NCBI GenBank assembly: GCA_020433455.1
Contig: JAGRCP010000077.1
Coordinates: forward strand, 37,259 to 101,258
DNA length: 64,000 nt
Direction of reading: 5' to 3'
Origin: Caldilineaceae bacterium
GTDB taxonomy: Bacteria > Chloroflexota > Anaerolineae > Caldilineales > Caldilineaceae
Positions 8,052 through 16,653 of this stretch are shown here, in pieces (position 1 is the stretch's first letter; every line of letters starts with the position of its first letter). Under the pieces are notes generated by a model. That model was not told where the DNA came from. It searched no databases and saw nothing but the letters and a program-made list of their open reading frames with translations. A program made the position numbers and the translations under genes.

Positions 8052-8929
8052 GCGGCCGCCGCTTCCATGAGGGTCGCTAAATTGGCGCCGTCGCTCTTCA
8101 CCGGCTCGATGCTGTGATTGCGGCTGGTCATTATAACGGCAATGCCCGGCCCGTACCCGCTGCGGAAGCTGCCGCCCTGGCACACCACGCCGATGACCAC
8201 GGAGCCGCGCCGATAGCCGTGACCGTAGCGGCTGTCCCAATCGGTGACCGCGACGATATCGCCGAAGCGCAGATCGTCCAATCCTGCTTGGGCAAAGGCT
8301 GCGGGGTCCGAAGTCTGAAGATTCAGTGCGCCGTTCTCGCTGCCCAGGCCGGCGCCGGCGCCGGCCAGCACGCTGGGGGCGACGCCCTTCACGGGGACAA
8401 CCAGCTTCCCGTCGCCGTTCACGTCCGGGCTGAGGGCCTCCAGCAATTCGGGCGAGCAGCTTTTTAACTCTATATCCGGGAAATCGGTGAGCTTCATGCC
8501 CACGCCGTAGGCTTGAACCTGGACTTTGTCGCCGGGCGCCATGCGCTCCATATCGGCGGCGTCAAAATGACAGATAACGTGCTCGGCAAAGCGGCCGCTC
8601 TTGCCGGTAACCATACCGGCCGCGCCCTGGGCGGCCCCGCTCATGACGCGCGCCCGATTGCCCAGGCAGGCGTAAACGCCCAATGCAGTGTTGACGTTGC
8701 CGCTGCCGTGCTTGATGGAAACGCCCGGCTGGATGAGTTCACCCGCCCAGCCCAGCGCGCGATCGCCGATTCGGACGTTGTAGACCAACCCCCCGAACGC
8801 GGGCACCAGCAGGGGATTGCCTTCGGCGGATACAAAATACGGACTTGCCGGCAAACCCGGCATGGCGGGATTGGAAATCTCGCCCAGTACGGAAATTTTT
8901 ACCAATGAGGATAGGTTTGTGTTAAGCAT
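8048..8929 (-). CDS. DUF4438-like protein, copy A
   Basis: 293 residues resembling the DUF4438 family, for which I know no established biochemical role. Visible features are FGGLVYNVRIGDRALGW (65-81), ending in GWAGELIQPGVS, then HGSGNVNTALGVYACLGNRA, VMSGAAQGAAGMVTGKSG, YGVGMKLTDFPDIEL, DLRFGDIVAVTDWDSRYGHGY and GPGIAVIMTS. Many Gly turns and conserved Asp/His (DWDSRYGHG) hint at a metal or ligand site. Copy B at 9054-9905 shares every one of these blocks. A TATAAT on the minus strand (8948-8953) in the upstream gap may be a -10 element but lacks a convincing -35. The C terminus overlaps the SDR start. I am fairly confident of the family and have no function. Confidence 0.75.
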   Translation of the reverse strand: MLNTNLSSLVKISVLGEISNPAMPGLPASPYFVSAEGNPLLVPAFGGLVYNVRIGDRALGWAGELIQPGVSIKHGSGNVNTALGVYACLGNRARVMSGAAQGAAGMVTGKSGRFAEHVICHFDAADMERMAPGDKVQVQAYGVGMKLTDFPDIELKSCSPELLEALSPDVNGDGKLVVPVKGVAPSVLAGAGAGLGSENGALNLQTSDPAAFAQAGLDDLRFGDIVAVTDWDSRYGHGYRRGSVVIGVVCQGGSFRSGYGPGIAVIMTSRNHSIEPVKSDGANLATLMEAAAA

Positions 8930-9053
8930 ATCAATTCCGGTAAGTTAATTATAAGAAGTAAAAGATTGAAGAAGGAAAACTACCGATCATCAACCTTGCG
9001 CGCCAAAAGAAAAAGAACAAAACACGGCGCATAAACTGGTCTTCAACTGCTGT

Positions 9054-9905
9054 CTATATCTCCAATATTTCCTTAATATTTGCGCCGGCTTCCAGCACCG
9101 GCTCGATCTCGCCATGGGCGCAAACGAGGATATCCTGACAGCCGGGGCCATGACCGTTCCAGGCTGAATCTCCATGCATGATCAGGCCGATGGTCACGCC
9201 GCCGGGCTTATAGCCCCGGCCATAACGATGGTCCGTGTCCATCACCGCGACCAGGTCCCCCAGCTTCAGATTGTCGATCCCCAACTCGGCCAGCGCGGCC
9301 CGGTCGCCGGTCATCAGGTCCTGATCCACAAACTCGGGCGTCAGCTCCGCGCCGCTGCCCATGATGTGAGCCGGAATGGTTGCGACGACGGGAACCTGCA
9401 ATTTGCCGTTATCGCCCTTGCGTAAATTCCAGCGCTTGATCAGATTGGGGCCCGCCTTTTTGACCAACACGCCCGGAAAATCCAGCAGCTCCATGCCCCG
9501 ACCGCAAGTCTTGATGAGGATGCGGTCTCCGATACAAAGTTGCTCCAAAATGTCTGGAGCAAAGTCAATCAGCAGGCGTGCATGTTCGCCGGTGATAATG
9601 CCCCTGGCGCCCAGAGCCGGCCCGCTCATGACGACGGCTTCATTGCCCACGCAGGTGAGGTAGTGCATGGCATGATCCACGTCGCTGTCGGGGTGGGCAA
9701 GGCTCACGCCCGGCTCGACGTGATCTCCCTCCCAGCCATAAGCGGGATCGCCTACACGGGCGTTATACACGATGCCGGACATGCCGATATGCACAGCCGC
9801 ATGCCCCTCCGTGTCGGGGCGATAGGGCTGGCGGTCCAGCGTAGGCGGGCTGATAAAACCGGTAACAGCCAGCTCGACTAAGTCATTGATATTCGTACGG
9901 ATCAT
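9054..9905 (-). CDS. DUF4438-like protein, copy B
   Basis: 283 residues, a clear paralogue of the next gene in the operon. Shared blocks are GIVYNARVGDPAYGWEGDHVEPGVS, a CVGNEAVVMSGPALGARGIITGEH-like block, GRGMELLDFPGV, NLKLGDLVAVMDTDHRYGRGY and GHGPGCQDILV (quoted in fragments, order conserved). The pattern Asp-x-Asp-x-Arg-Tyr-Gly-x-Gly-Tyr is kept in both copies. No signal peptide or membrane segment is seen. The two copies are separated by 124 bases and are clearly diverged, so they may form a heteromer or handle different substrates. Role unknown. Context (DegT aminotransferase upstream, SDR downstream) suggests an enzyme of the same pathway rather than a structural protein (inference). 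Confidence 0.75.
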   Translation of the reverse strand: MIRTNINDLVELAVTGFISPPTLDRQPYRPDTEGHAAVHIGMSGIVYNARVGDPAYGWEGDHVEPGVSLAHPDSDVDHAMHYLTCVGNEAVVMSGPALGARGIITGEHARLLIDFAPDILEQLCIGDRILIKTCGRGMELLDFPGVLVKKAGPNLIKRWNLRKGDNGKLQVPVVATIPAHIMGSGAELTPEFVDQDLMTGDRAALAELGIDNLKLGDLVAVMDTDHRYGRGYKPGGVTIGLIMHGDSAWNGHGPGCQDILVCAHGEIEPVLEAGANIKEILEI

Positions 9906-9929
9906 AAATTCTCCATCATTACGGTGAAA

Positions 9930-11102
9930 TCAGAGTTTTGTATCCAACAGAAACGCTTCGCGCAACTTTTCAACCACATAATCGACCTGCTCCTCCGTCA
10001 TCCCGGGATAAATGGGCAAGGCCAGGAGAGAATCCGCCAGCGCTTCGACGACGGGAAAGCTTCCTTCGCCCAGGCCCAGATGTCGGTAGACAGGTTGGAG
10101 ATGAATCGGCGGCGCATACATAACCGATGTCGTCACGCCGTTTTGCGCCAGATAATGACGAATTGCATCGCGTTTCGCCGGCGGAACCAGGATAACGTAG
10201 TTGCGCCAGGCATGACGGTCTTCCCCAATCGGGGCAGGCAGCGTTACGCCCGGAACGTCGATCAACCCTGCAGCGTAGCGCTCAGCCACGGCCTGGCGCA
10301 GTTCGCCCCAGGCATGCAGATAAGGAAATTTGGTCAGAACAACAGCCGCCTGAATGCCATCCAGCTTGAAGTTATACCCTTCGGCAATGCCCGCCATGCC
10401 GTTCTGCTGATGACGTTCGTGGATAGGCTTCTCCATGATTGACGGGTCCTGACCATAACCTCGCAGCAACCGCACCCGATGCGCAACATCAGGATCCCGG
10501 GTCAACACCAGCCCCCCGTTGGAAAATCCACCCAACACTTTGCGCGGCGCAAAAGAGAAGAAAGCTGCATCACCCCACAATCCCGCCTTAACGCCCCGAT
10601 GTTCCGCGCCCAGGGCCAGGGTCGCATCTTCGATAACGAGCAAGCCGCGCGCATGCGCCAGTTCGCGGATCCGCGTCATATCAGCAGGGCGACCAAACAT
10701 GTGTACGGGCACAACCGCGCGGGTAGAAGGCGTGATGGCGGCCTCAATCAGGGCCGGATCGAGATTGTGGGTCGCCGCCTCCACATCCGCCAGCCGAAAA
10801 GTCGCCCCCGTATGGCTGATGGACGAAGTTGTGGGCAGGTCGCTATTGGGCACGGTGATAACCTCATCGCCCGGCCCGATGCCCAACGCTTTCAGAGCCA
10901 GAAACTGGGCGGACGTTCCGGACTGGACCGTAATCGCACAGCCTTCCGGCACGCCGAAATACGCGGCCAGCATCGGTTCCAATTCCCGCGCGTACGTCAA
11001 ATCATCAGCATACGGATCGGCCAGAATGCGCTGAAAAATCGCGTTCAGCTCATCCTGCACAAGGCGATGCTGCCACCTCAAATCGACCAGCGGAATCTGC
11101 AT
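9930..11102 (-). CDS. DegT/DnrJ/EryC1/StrS-type PLP aminotransferase
   Basis: 390 residues with the fold-type I layout of sugar aminotransferases. It shows VQSGTSAQFLALKALGIGPGDEV (PLP phosphate loop), VPVHMFGRPADM, VIEDATLALGAEHRG and the PLP lysine in FSFAPRKVLGGFSNGG, then GYNFKLDGIQAA. The open frame extends to a GTG at 11120 that overlaps the M24 stop, but a GGAGGT ribosome-binding site sits 4 bases before ATG 11102. MQIPLVDL is also the usual family N terminus, so I start there. Such enzymes normally aminate NDP-ketosugars. No nucleotide-sugar genes are nearby, so a different keto substrate is likely (inference). Confidence 0.88.
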   Translation of the reverse strand: MQIPLVDLRWQHRLVQDELNAIFQRILADPYADDLTYARELEPMLAAYFGVPEGCAITVQSGTSAQFLALKALGIGPGDEVITVPNSDLPTTSSISHTGATFRLADVEAATHNLDPALIEAAITPSTRAVVPVHMFGRPADMTRIRELAHARGLLVIEDATLALGAEHRGVKAGLWGDAAFFSFAPRKVLGGFSNGGLVLTRDPDVAHRVRLLRGYGQDPSIMEKPIHERHQQNGMAGIAEGYNFKLDGIQAAVVLTKFPYLHAWGELRQAVAERYAAGLIDVPGVTLPAPIGEDRHAWRNYVILVPPAKRDAIRHYLAQNGVTTSVMYAPPIHLQPVYRHLGLGEGSFPVVEALADSLLALPIYPGMTEEQVDYVVEKLREAFLLDTKL

Positions 11103-11116
11103 GAGAACCTCCGTCA

Positions 11117-12274
11117 TCACATGACGCGCCAGCGATGGCTCCAGCCGTTGCCAAAGCGCTCCAGCCCCTGCTCGGTGATCAACACATCTTCATTGATACC
11201 GGTTGACCAGCCCGGAGCCGGCTCAACGATACGGCGCGGATGATAGGAAAAGACCATACCCGCCTCCAACACCCAATCCTGCGACTGTCCCCAAGGCGAT
11301 TCTGCCGCGTGCCACGGACGTTCGATGGTGTCCATGCCCTGTCCATGGAAGTCAAAGTGAGTCGTCGGTGAACCGATATCCCAACCATCAGCACGCAGCG
11401 TCTCCTCAAAAAGTGAAGCCAGTTCACTGAGGCGAGCGCCGGGTTTTGCCATTGGCGTTATGGCATCCAGCGCGCGCAATTCGCTCTCTACCAGCTTATA
11501 TTCCATATCCGTCGGCTCACGGAATGCACAATTGACAGTAATCTCCGACCAGTGACCACTCTCGCCGCAGATTTCCATATGATAGCGTAAGATATCGTCA
11601 CACCGCACCGGAACGTCGCGGGGCGGATCGAGTTCATCCGGTCGTTCGCCGATAAAGACCAGCATATCCCGCGCACCGCCGGCCAAAGCTACGGCCGATG
11701 CCTCGGCAGCCAGCTCACGCTGGCTCTTGCCCGGTTCTATCGCCTCCACGAAGCGCTCCATTGCCGCTTTGGTCAACACCCAATGTTCACGAATCTGTCG
11801 CACCTCCAGCGCACTCTTAACGGAACGCACGCGATCCATCAGATCGTCGGCATCTACAAAATCGACTTCCGGCAGCCCATCGGCCAAAATATCGTAATTG
11901 CCCGCCGACAGGATGTAACGCCGTCCGGCAATTCCTATACGCCCGCGGGTTACCCCCTTTTGCCGCATCATCTCTACCAAGCGCGGAGCCTGATAAACAT
12001 CACCCCGAACATCCGTCACCCATCCCCGAGCCGCGATTCGCTCGGCGACAGCATAGCTGGAAAAGACCATAAACGGCTCATCGTTCAGCGGAATGCAAAG
12101 CAGCCCATCATGGCCCCAGATGTGAAAATCTGTGAAGTAGCGTATATAGCCCCGCCCTGTCCACCAATGACCTTTGCCCACAACGATTAGCGCATCTAAT
12201 CCGGCGGCTTCCATGGCCGAACGCGTTCGGGCTAAGCGACGGTCACGTTCGGCGAGGTCTGCATATTCACCCAT
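11117..12274 (-). CDS. M24 (creatinase/Xaa-Pro peptidase fold) hydrolase, noncanonical ligands
   Basis: 385 residues: an N-terminal creatinase-type domain (about 1-150) and a C-terminal pita-bread domain. The canonical Asp-Asp-His-Glu-Glu dimetal set is not intact. The Asp pair region reads MEICGESGHWSEITV, with Glu where the second Asp is expected. The EPG motif is replaced by SYHPRR, though a late Glu survives in INEDVLIT. FHGQG provides a His. Members with such changes (creatinase is the classic) hydrolyse without metal, so it is more likely an amidinohydrolase-type or C-N hydrolase than an aminopeptidase (inference). The gene is 21 bases after the HyuB stop. Confidence 0.82.
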   Translation of the reverse strand: MGEYADLAERDRRLARTRSAMEAAGLDALIVVGKGHWWTGRGYIRYFTDFHIWGHDGLLCIPLNDEPFMVFSSYAVAERIAARGWVTDVRGDVYQAPRLVEMMRQKGVTRGRIGIAGRRYILSAGNYDILADGLPEVDFVDADDLMDRVRSVKSALEVRQIREHWVLTKAAMERFVEAIEPGKSQRELAAEASAVALAGGARDMLVFIGERPDELDPPRDVPVRCDDILRYHMEICGESGHWSEITVNCAFREPTDMEYKLVESELRALDAITPMAKPGARLSELASLFEETLRADGWDIGSPTTHFDFHGQGMDTIERPWHAAESPWGQSQDWVLEAGMVFSYHPRRIVEPAPGWSTGINEDVLITEQGLERFGNGWSHRWRVM

Positions 12275-12295
12275 AAATATCTCGCTTTCAATGAA

Positions 12296-14020
12296 TCAAT
12301 CTGCAAATCTGTTCTCTACACACGCTCGAATCGCCTCCAGCTGTAACTCCTCGGGATCAAATCGAACGTCCAGACCATATATATCGCGGGCGGCTTCCAG
12401 GCTGACCAGGCCACTGGTAACATCCGCCTGTACATCGGCGCGTTCTCGCTCCAGGGGATCGCCGTAGCCTCCGCCGCCGGGCACGCGCAGCACAACCTCT
12501 TCGCCCGGCTGCCACTGAATGGGGACAAAACGTTCCAGCCGGACGCCCTCGAAAAATACGTCCCCTAATGCTCCAGCGTCTCCGCCATGGAGGCCAGGAG
12601 CAGGATATTTCATTAGATCCGGCCGAATCGTCAACATGATCGGCTCCCGGCCGATATGACGCAGCGCAATTTCCTGACCCGGTCCGCCCCTGCGCTTTCC
12701 CGCTCCCCCCGAATCCGTCAGCATGGCCTTACGCGTCATAACAATGGGGCACTGTTTTTCAATAATCTCCGTCGGCGTAACGGTGCTGTTGTGGGGATAA
12801 GCAGCGGGAAGAAGACCATCCGCATCCTGCGTCGCGCCCAGCCCGCCATGGGGCAGCATATGGACGGCGAATCGTCCATAACGGGCGTCCTGGCCCACGA
12901 TATGGAAGGGGAAAATGCCGCCGGCCGCGGCAATTACCTCATCCGGCAGGAGGTCCGCCAAGGCGCCGAAGATGAGCGGCGGAATATGCTTGATCACCTT
13001 GGCCCGGGCCTTCACCGGGGCCGGAAAGGTGCAGTTGACGATGGAGCCTTCCGGAGCCGTAATATGCAACGGTCGTACCAGCCCATCGTTATTAGGGATA
13101 TGCGCAGCCAGCATGCACTTAATCGGGTAGACGGCGGTTGAATAGGAAATATTAAACGCCGCATTAATAGCCGAATGCCACTGTTGGGGCGAACTGCCGG
13201 CAAAGTCCATGTACAGATCGGAACCGCGGATTTCTAGACGAATGCGTAAGGTAAAAGGCTCCAGATAGCCGTCAGCCGTTATTTCATACTCGCTGACGCC
13301 GTCAGGCAGCGCGGCGATGGCCTCGCGCAGAGCGCGCTCCGATCGCCCCTGGATCGCATGGGAAAGCGACTCGATATCATCCAGGCGATAATCGTCCAGA
13401 AACTCCTGGATCCGCTTGATGCCGATACGGTGAGTGCCGACGATAGCATGAAGATCGCCTAATACCATTTCCGGTACGCGGCAGTTGGCGGCAATAAATT
13501 CTTCGACAATCGGGACGACCTGACCTCGGGCATAAAACTTATTGGGCATGAGGCGCGTGCCCTCCATAAACATATCCGACGCCTCTAAATCCCCCAAGTG
13601 CCCTCCTACATCCGAAACGTGGGCGACAGTTCCCAAAAATGCAACGAGTTTTCCCTTATGAAAAACGGGGGAGACCAGGTTATAGTCGGGGAGATGGGTG
13701 CTGCCAATCCACGGATCATTGGTTGCCAGAACGTCCCCTTCTTCCAGCGCGGCAGCCGGAAACTTCTTGAGCATATCGCGCGTGGTGCGCGGCAGCATGG
13801 TGCAGAACTGGGGCGGACTCCACTGGGCTTGCGTAAGGCCTGCGCCTGAGGCGTCCATGATGGCGCACCCGAAATCATGACTCTCTCCCACAATCGTAGA
13901 AAAGGAAGTTCGGATAACAGCCGTATCGATCTCGTCGGCAATGGCCACTAAACGCTGCCACTGAATTTCCAGGCTAATGGGATCAATGTCCGTCACGTCG
14001 CCTGCAATATTGCTCGTCAT
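12296..14020 (-). CDS. HyuB-type hydantoinase B/oxoprolinase subunit, copy 1
   Basis: 574 residues of the HyuB/oxoprolinase-C family. Landmarks are DPISLEIQWQRLVAIADEID at the N terminus, RTSFSTIVGESHDFGC (about 39-54), NDPWIGSTHLPDYN (about 110-123), HVSDVGGHLGDLEASD, GDLHAIVGTH, FAGSSPQQWHSAINAAFN and the C-terminal GGAGKRRGGPGQEI with VPGGGGYGDPLERE. HyuB works with ATP-binding HyuA to open cyclic amides such as 5-oxoproline or hydantoins at ATP cost. This copy is the most divergent of the three in the window. A GGAGAA ribosome-binding site lies upstream of ATG 14020. The preceding HyuB ends 26 bases before its start. Confidence 0.92.
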   Translation of the reverse strand: MTSNIAGDVTDIDPISLEIQWQRLVAIADEIDTAVIRTSFSTIVGESHDFGCAIMDASGAGLTQAQWSPPQFCTMLPRTTRDMLKKFPAAALEEGDVLATNDPWIGSTHLPDYNLVSPVFHKGKLVAFLGTVAHVSDVGGHLGDLEASDMFMEGTRLMPNKFYARGQVVPIVEEFIAANCRVPEMVLGDLHAIVGTHRIGIKRIQEFLDDYRLDDIESLSHAIQGRSERALREAIAALPDGVSEYEITADGYLEPFTLRIRLEIRGSDLYMDFAGSSPQQWHSAINAAFNISYSTAVYPIKCMLAAHIPNNDGLVRPLHITAPEGSIVNCTFPAPVKARAKVIKHIPPLIFGALADLLPDEVIAAAGGIFPFHIVGQDARYGRFAVHMLPHGGLGATQDADGLLPAAYPHNSTVTPTEIIEKQCPIVMTRKAMLTDSGGAGKRRGGPGQEIALRHIGREPIMLTIRPDLMKYPAPGLHGGDAGALGDVFFEGVRLERFVPIQWQPGEEVVLRVPGGGGYGDPLERERADVQADVTSGLVSLEAARDIYGLDVRFDPEELQLEAIRACVENRFAD

Positions 14021-14046
14021 ATCAAGAAGTTCTCCGCTGCGAAATC

Positions 14047-15705
14047 CTATGGCAATTCGTCGCTCTCAACTACGAAACCGTACTCGCTCGCCGCGTGGGC
14101 AAGCGTAATGTAGCCCATCTCTATGTCCCGCCGCACACTCTCAAGCGGGCGTTCGCTTACCGGACCAAAACCTGCGCCTCCGGGCATACGCATCTCAATC
14201 TCGTCTCCGGGCTTAAATTCCAATGACGGAAAGCGGGTAATGAGTTCGCCGTTGAAGCGTACTTCCCCCACTTTGCCCGGCTGTCCGCCGTCGATGCCCG
14301 GCGGCTCACAAAACATTTTGTCAGGCCGAACGCGTGCAGCAATTGACTCATCTCCGATATTACGGAAAGTGATGACCTGACCAATTCCCCCGCGACTTCG
14401 TCCTGCACCGGCTGTATCAGGCAAAAACTCCTTGTGCAGCATCAGAATGGGCGCTTCCGTCTCCATAATTTCGGTTGAGGTGACGGAACTGTTGTGAGGA
14501 AAAGCGATGGGAGGCAGCCCGTCCATATTGCGCATCGCTCCTCGACCGCCGTGGGGCAGGATATGAACTGAAAATGCGCCATAGCCCTCCAGTTCGCCAC
14601 TCACGCTAAAGGGCCAAATCGAGCCGCTTCCGGCCTGGGCGTGTTCTCCTAATATAGGCCAGACGGCGCCGAAGAGCGCCTGGTTGATATTATTGGTCGT
14701 CTTTGCCCGTGCTTGCACAGGATAAGGATCGGTGCAATTGAGGATGCAGCCCTCGGGAGCCGTCACATGGACCGGGCGAAAGAGGCCCTCGTTGTTAGGG
14801 ATGCCCGGCACAAGCGCGCACTTGAAAGGATAGAGGGTGGACGCATAGGTTGTGTTGTAGACGCAATTGATTGCGCCCAATCGCGTCTGGGGCGAGGTGC
14901 CGCTGTAATCCACATAAATATCCGAGCCGCGCACTTCGATCTTTGCGTGAAGATGAACAATTTCGATGTAGCCGTCTATATCCAGGCCGAATTCATAAAC
15001 CCCGTCGGGCAGCGCCTCAATCCGTTCACGCATCAACCGCTCTGAGCGGGTATGAATTTCGTACGAGAGTTCGGCAATGTCGTCCATGTTGTAGTCGGTG
15101 AGAAACTCCTGAAGCCGCCGAACGCCGATTTGGTGCGTGCCGACAATGGCGCGCAGGTCGCCTAATACCATATCAGGTACGCGACAATTGTTGCCGATAA
15201 TTTCGAAGAGCAGTTCATTTTCCCGGCCGGCGCGATAGAGTTTGGCCGGCGGCACGCGTATGCCCTCCGTGAAGACGTCATATGCCTCAATGTCGCCCCG
15301 ATGACCGCCCACATCAGCCAAATGCGCTACCGTACCGATAAAAGCAATGGGGGCGCCGCCGACGAAAACCGGCGTCAATACAACGTAGTCGGGAAGGTGC
15401 CCTGTACCGATCCACGGATCATTCGTGCAAAGCACATCGCCTTCCTGCAGCGTGTGTAAGGGGAACTTGGCAAGCAGCGCCTTAGCCGTACGCGGCAATA
15501 CCACACAGAAATTAGGCGGACTAAAGCTCGATTGACACAGGGACGAACCATCCTGATCAACGAGTATGCAGGCAAAGTCACGGCTTTCCCCGACGATAGT
15601 CGAGAACGAGGTGCGCACGGTAGCGTTATCCACCTCATCCATGATGCTGATGAGGCGTTGCCACTGAATTTCCAGGGCAACAGGATCAGCGACATATTGA
15701 TTCAT
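14047..15705 (-). CDS. HyuB-type hydantoinase B/oxoprolinase subunit, copy 2
   Basis: 552 residues from ATG 15705. The open frame reaches 15735, but that would overlap the regulator gene, and the ATG 7 bases after the regulator stop gives the standard N terminus (MNQYVADPVALEIQWQR). It has the same motif order as copy 1: RTSFSTIVGESRDFAC, NDPWIGTGHLPDYV, HLADVGGHRGDIEAYD and GDLRAIVGTHQIG, ending in MPGGAGFGPVSERP. It is much closer to copy 3 (22595) than to copy 1. The segment around DIDGYIEIVHLHA and SGTSPQTRLGAINCVYN is almost identical between the two. It probably pairs with one of the HyuA proteins upstream. Confidence 0.92.
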   Translation of the reverse strand: MNQYVADPVALEIQWQRLISIMDEVDNATVRTSFSTIVGESRDFACILVDQDGSSLCQSSFSPPNFCVVLPRTAKALLAKFPLHTLQEGDVLCTNDPWIGTGHLPDYVVLTPVFVGGAPIAFIGTVAHLADVGGHRGDIEAYDVFTEGIRVPPAKLYRAGRENELLFEIIGNNCRVPDMVLGDLRAIVGTHQIGVRRLQEFLTDYNMDDIAELSYEIHTRSERLMRERIEALPDGVYEFGLDIDGYIEIVHLHAKIEVRGSDIYVDYSGTSPQTRLGAINCVYNTTYASTLYPFKCALVPGIPNNEGLFRPVHVTAPEGCILNCTDPYPVQARAKTTNNINQALFGAVWPILGEHAQAGSGSIWPFSVSGELEGYGAFSVHILPHGGRGAMRNMDGLPPIAFPHNSSVTSTEIMETEAPILMLHKEFLPDTAGAGRSRGGIGQVITFRNIGDESIAARVRPDKMFCEPPGIDGGQPGKVGEVRFNGELITRFPSLEFKPGDEIEMRMPGGAGFGPVSERPLESVRRDIEMGYITLAHAASEYGFVVESDELP

Positions 15706-15712
15706 AACTGAT

Positions 15713-16399
15713 TTACGCTTCTTCTGATGCATCATCCGGCGGGAGGTTGACCAAAATATGTGAAAGTGATTCCATGATGTGTTCGTTAAGGGCGATACGC
15801 GCCAACTCCAGATTGCGCTCCGCCAGCGCCGTAACCAGCGTCGGGTGACTGCCGACTACCTCATCCAGGAACGTGTAAATCTTGTGCCGCGTGTGCAAAC
15901 AGCGACGCACGCCGACTTCCACGACCCGCCACAGCTTTAAAGCCAAGTGATGATCGGCTATCTGCAGAAGATATTCGTGAAAATGCAGATCCAGATCAAG
16001 CATCCGGGTTTTATCGTCCCGGCGCGCCGCGCGCCGCATCTCTTCGATAATTTCATTAAAGTAGGCTAGGTGTTCATCAGTAATCCGTTCAATCGCGCGC
16101 TCGACGGCCAACTCCTCCAACGCTATGCGTACGGAATAGAGTTCTTCCACATAGCGCCGCGTCATGCGCGTGATGACGACTACCTTGTAAGGCGTGCTCT
16201 CAATAAGTCCTTCCTGCTCGAGTTGAGCCATGGCCTCGCGTACGGGACCGCGACTAATGCCGAGGCGTTCGGCAATCTGCGCCTGATTAAACTCAGTGCC
16301 GGGCGCCAACGATCCGTCAATAATCGACTGGCGCAGGATTTCTAAGACGTTGGCCTTTATGGTCCGCGGCTCAATGGGGGTAAGATTTTGTAATTCCAT
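15713..16399 (-). CDS. GntR-family transcriptional regulator, FadR/FCD subfamily
   Basis: 228 residues. The N-terminal winged helix-turn-helix (about 14-75) contains NQAQIAERLGISRGPVREAM. The C-terminal all-helical FCD ligand domain (about 85-215) contains D-x3-H in DLDLHFHEYLL and later His residues (SHPTL, NEHIMESL), consistent with a metal-dependent organic-acid sensor. This is the only transcription factor recognisable in the window, so it is the natural candidate to bind the shared inverted repeat found near 21.12, 33.66 and 59.43 kb (inference). It has no strong ribosome-binding site. The 254-base AT-rich gap upstream probably holds its own promoter. Start at ATG 16399, before the HTH domain. 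Confidence 0.92.
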   Translation of the reverse strand: MELQNLTPIEPRTIKANVLEILRQSIIDGSLAPGTEFNQAQIAERLGISRGPVREAMAQLEQEGLIESTPYKVVVITRMTRRYVEELYSVRIALEELAVERAIERITDEHLAYFNEIIEEMRRAARRDDKTRMLDLDLHFHEYLLQIADHHLALKLWRVVEVGVRRCLHTRHKIYTFLDEVVGSHPTLVTALAERNLELARIALNEHIMESLSHILVNLPPDDASEEA

Positions 16400-16653
16400 A
16401 GCAATTCGCTCGCCTGCAGATAAAATGAGAGGAGGTATTGGTTACGTGCATTCCAACCCGACTCTCACAACATATCAAAATATCAAAAATAAAGGTCTCA
16501 ATGCCCACAACAGACATTCGTCCGATTTTATATAACAACCAGGAATCGAAGTCGGGTAGACACTCTAATCTCCAGATAATAAATGATGAAGGAATGAAAA
16601 AATAATATTCACTTGGACGAAAAAACTTTGGCGGCCCAATTCGCCGGCGCAAT
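16400..16653. other. AT-rich intergenic region between HyuA copy 1 and the regulator gene
   Basis: This 254-base gap is clearly more AT-rich than its surroundings and interrupts an otherwise tight leftward gene run. It contains an imperfect direct repeat of ATATCAAA at about 16472-16489. It lacks a copy of the GTYAAC inverted repeat. It is the likely site of a promoter for the regulator and downstream genes, but I cannot define -35/-10 boxes with confidence. Confidence 0.4.

Noticed and set aside
16451..16540. Small rightward GTG frame after a GAGGAGG sequence in the regulator upstream gap
   Set aside because: The putative peptide of about 29 residues has no family resemblance, and the region is AT-rich promoter-like DNA; the GAGGAGG may be chance.
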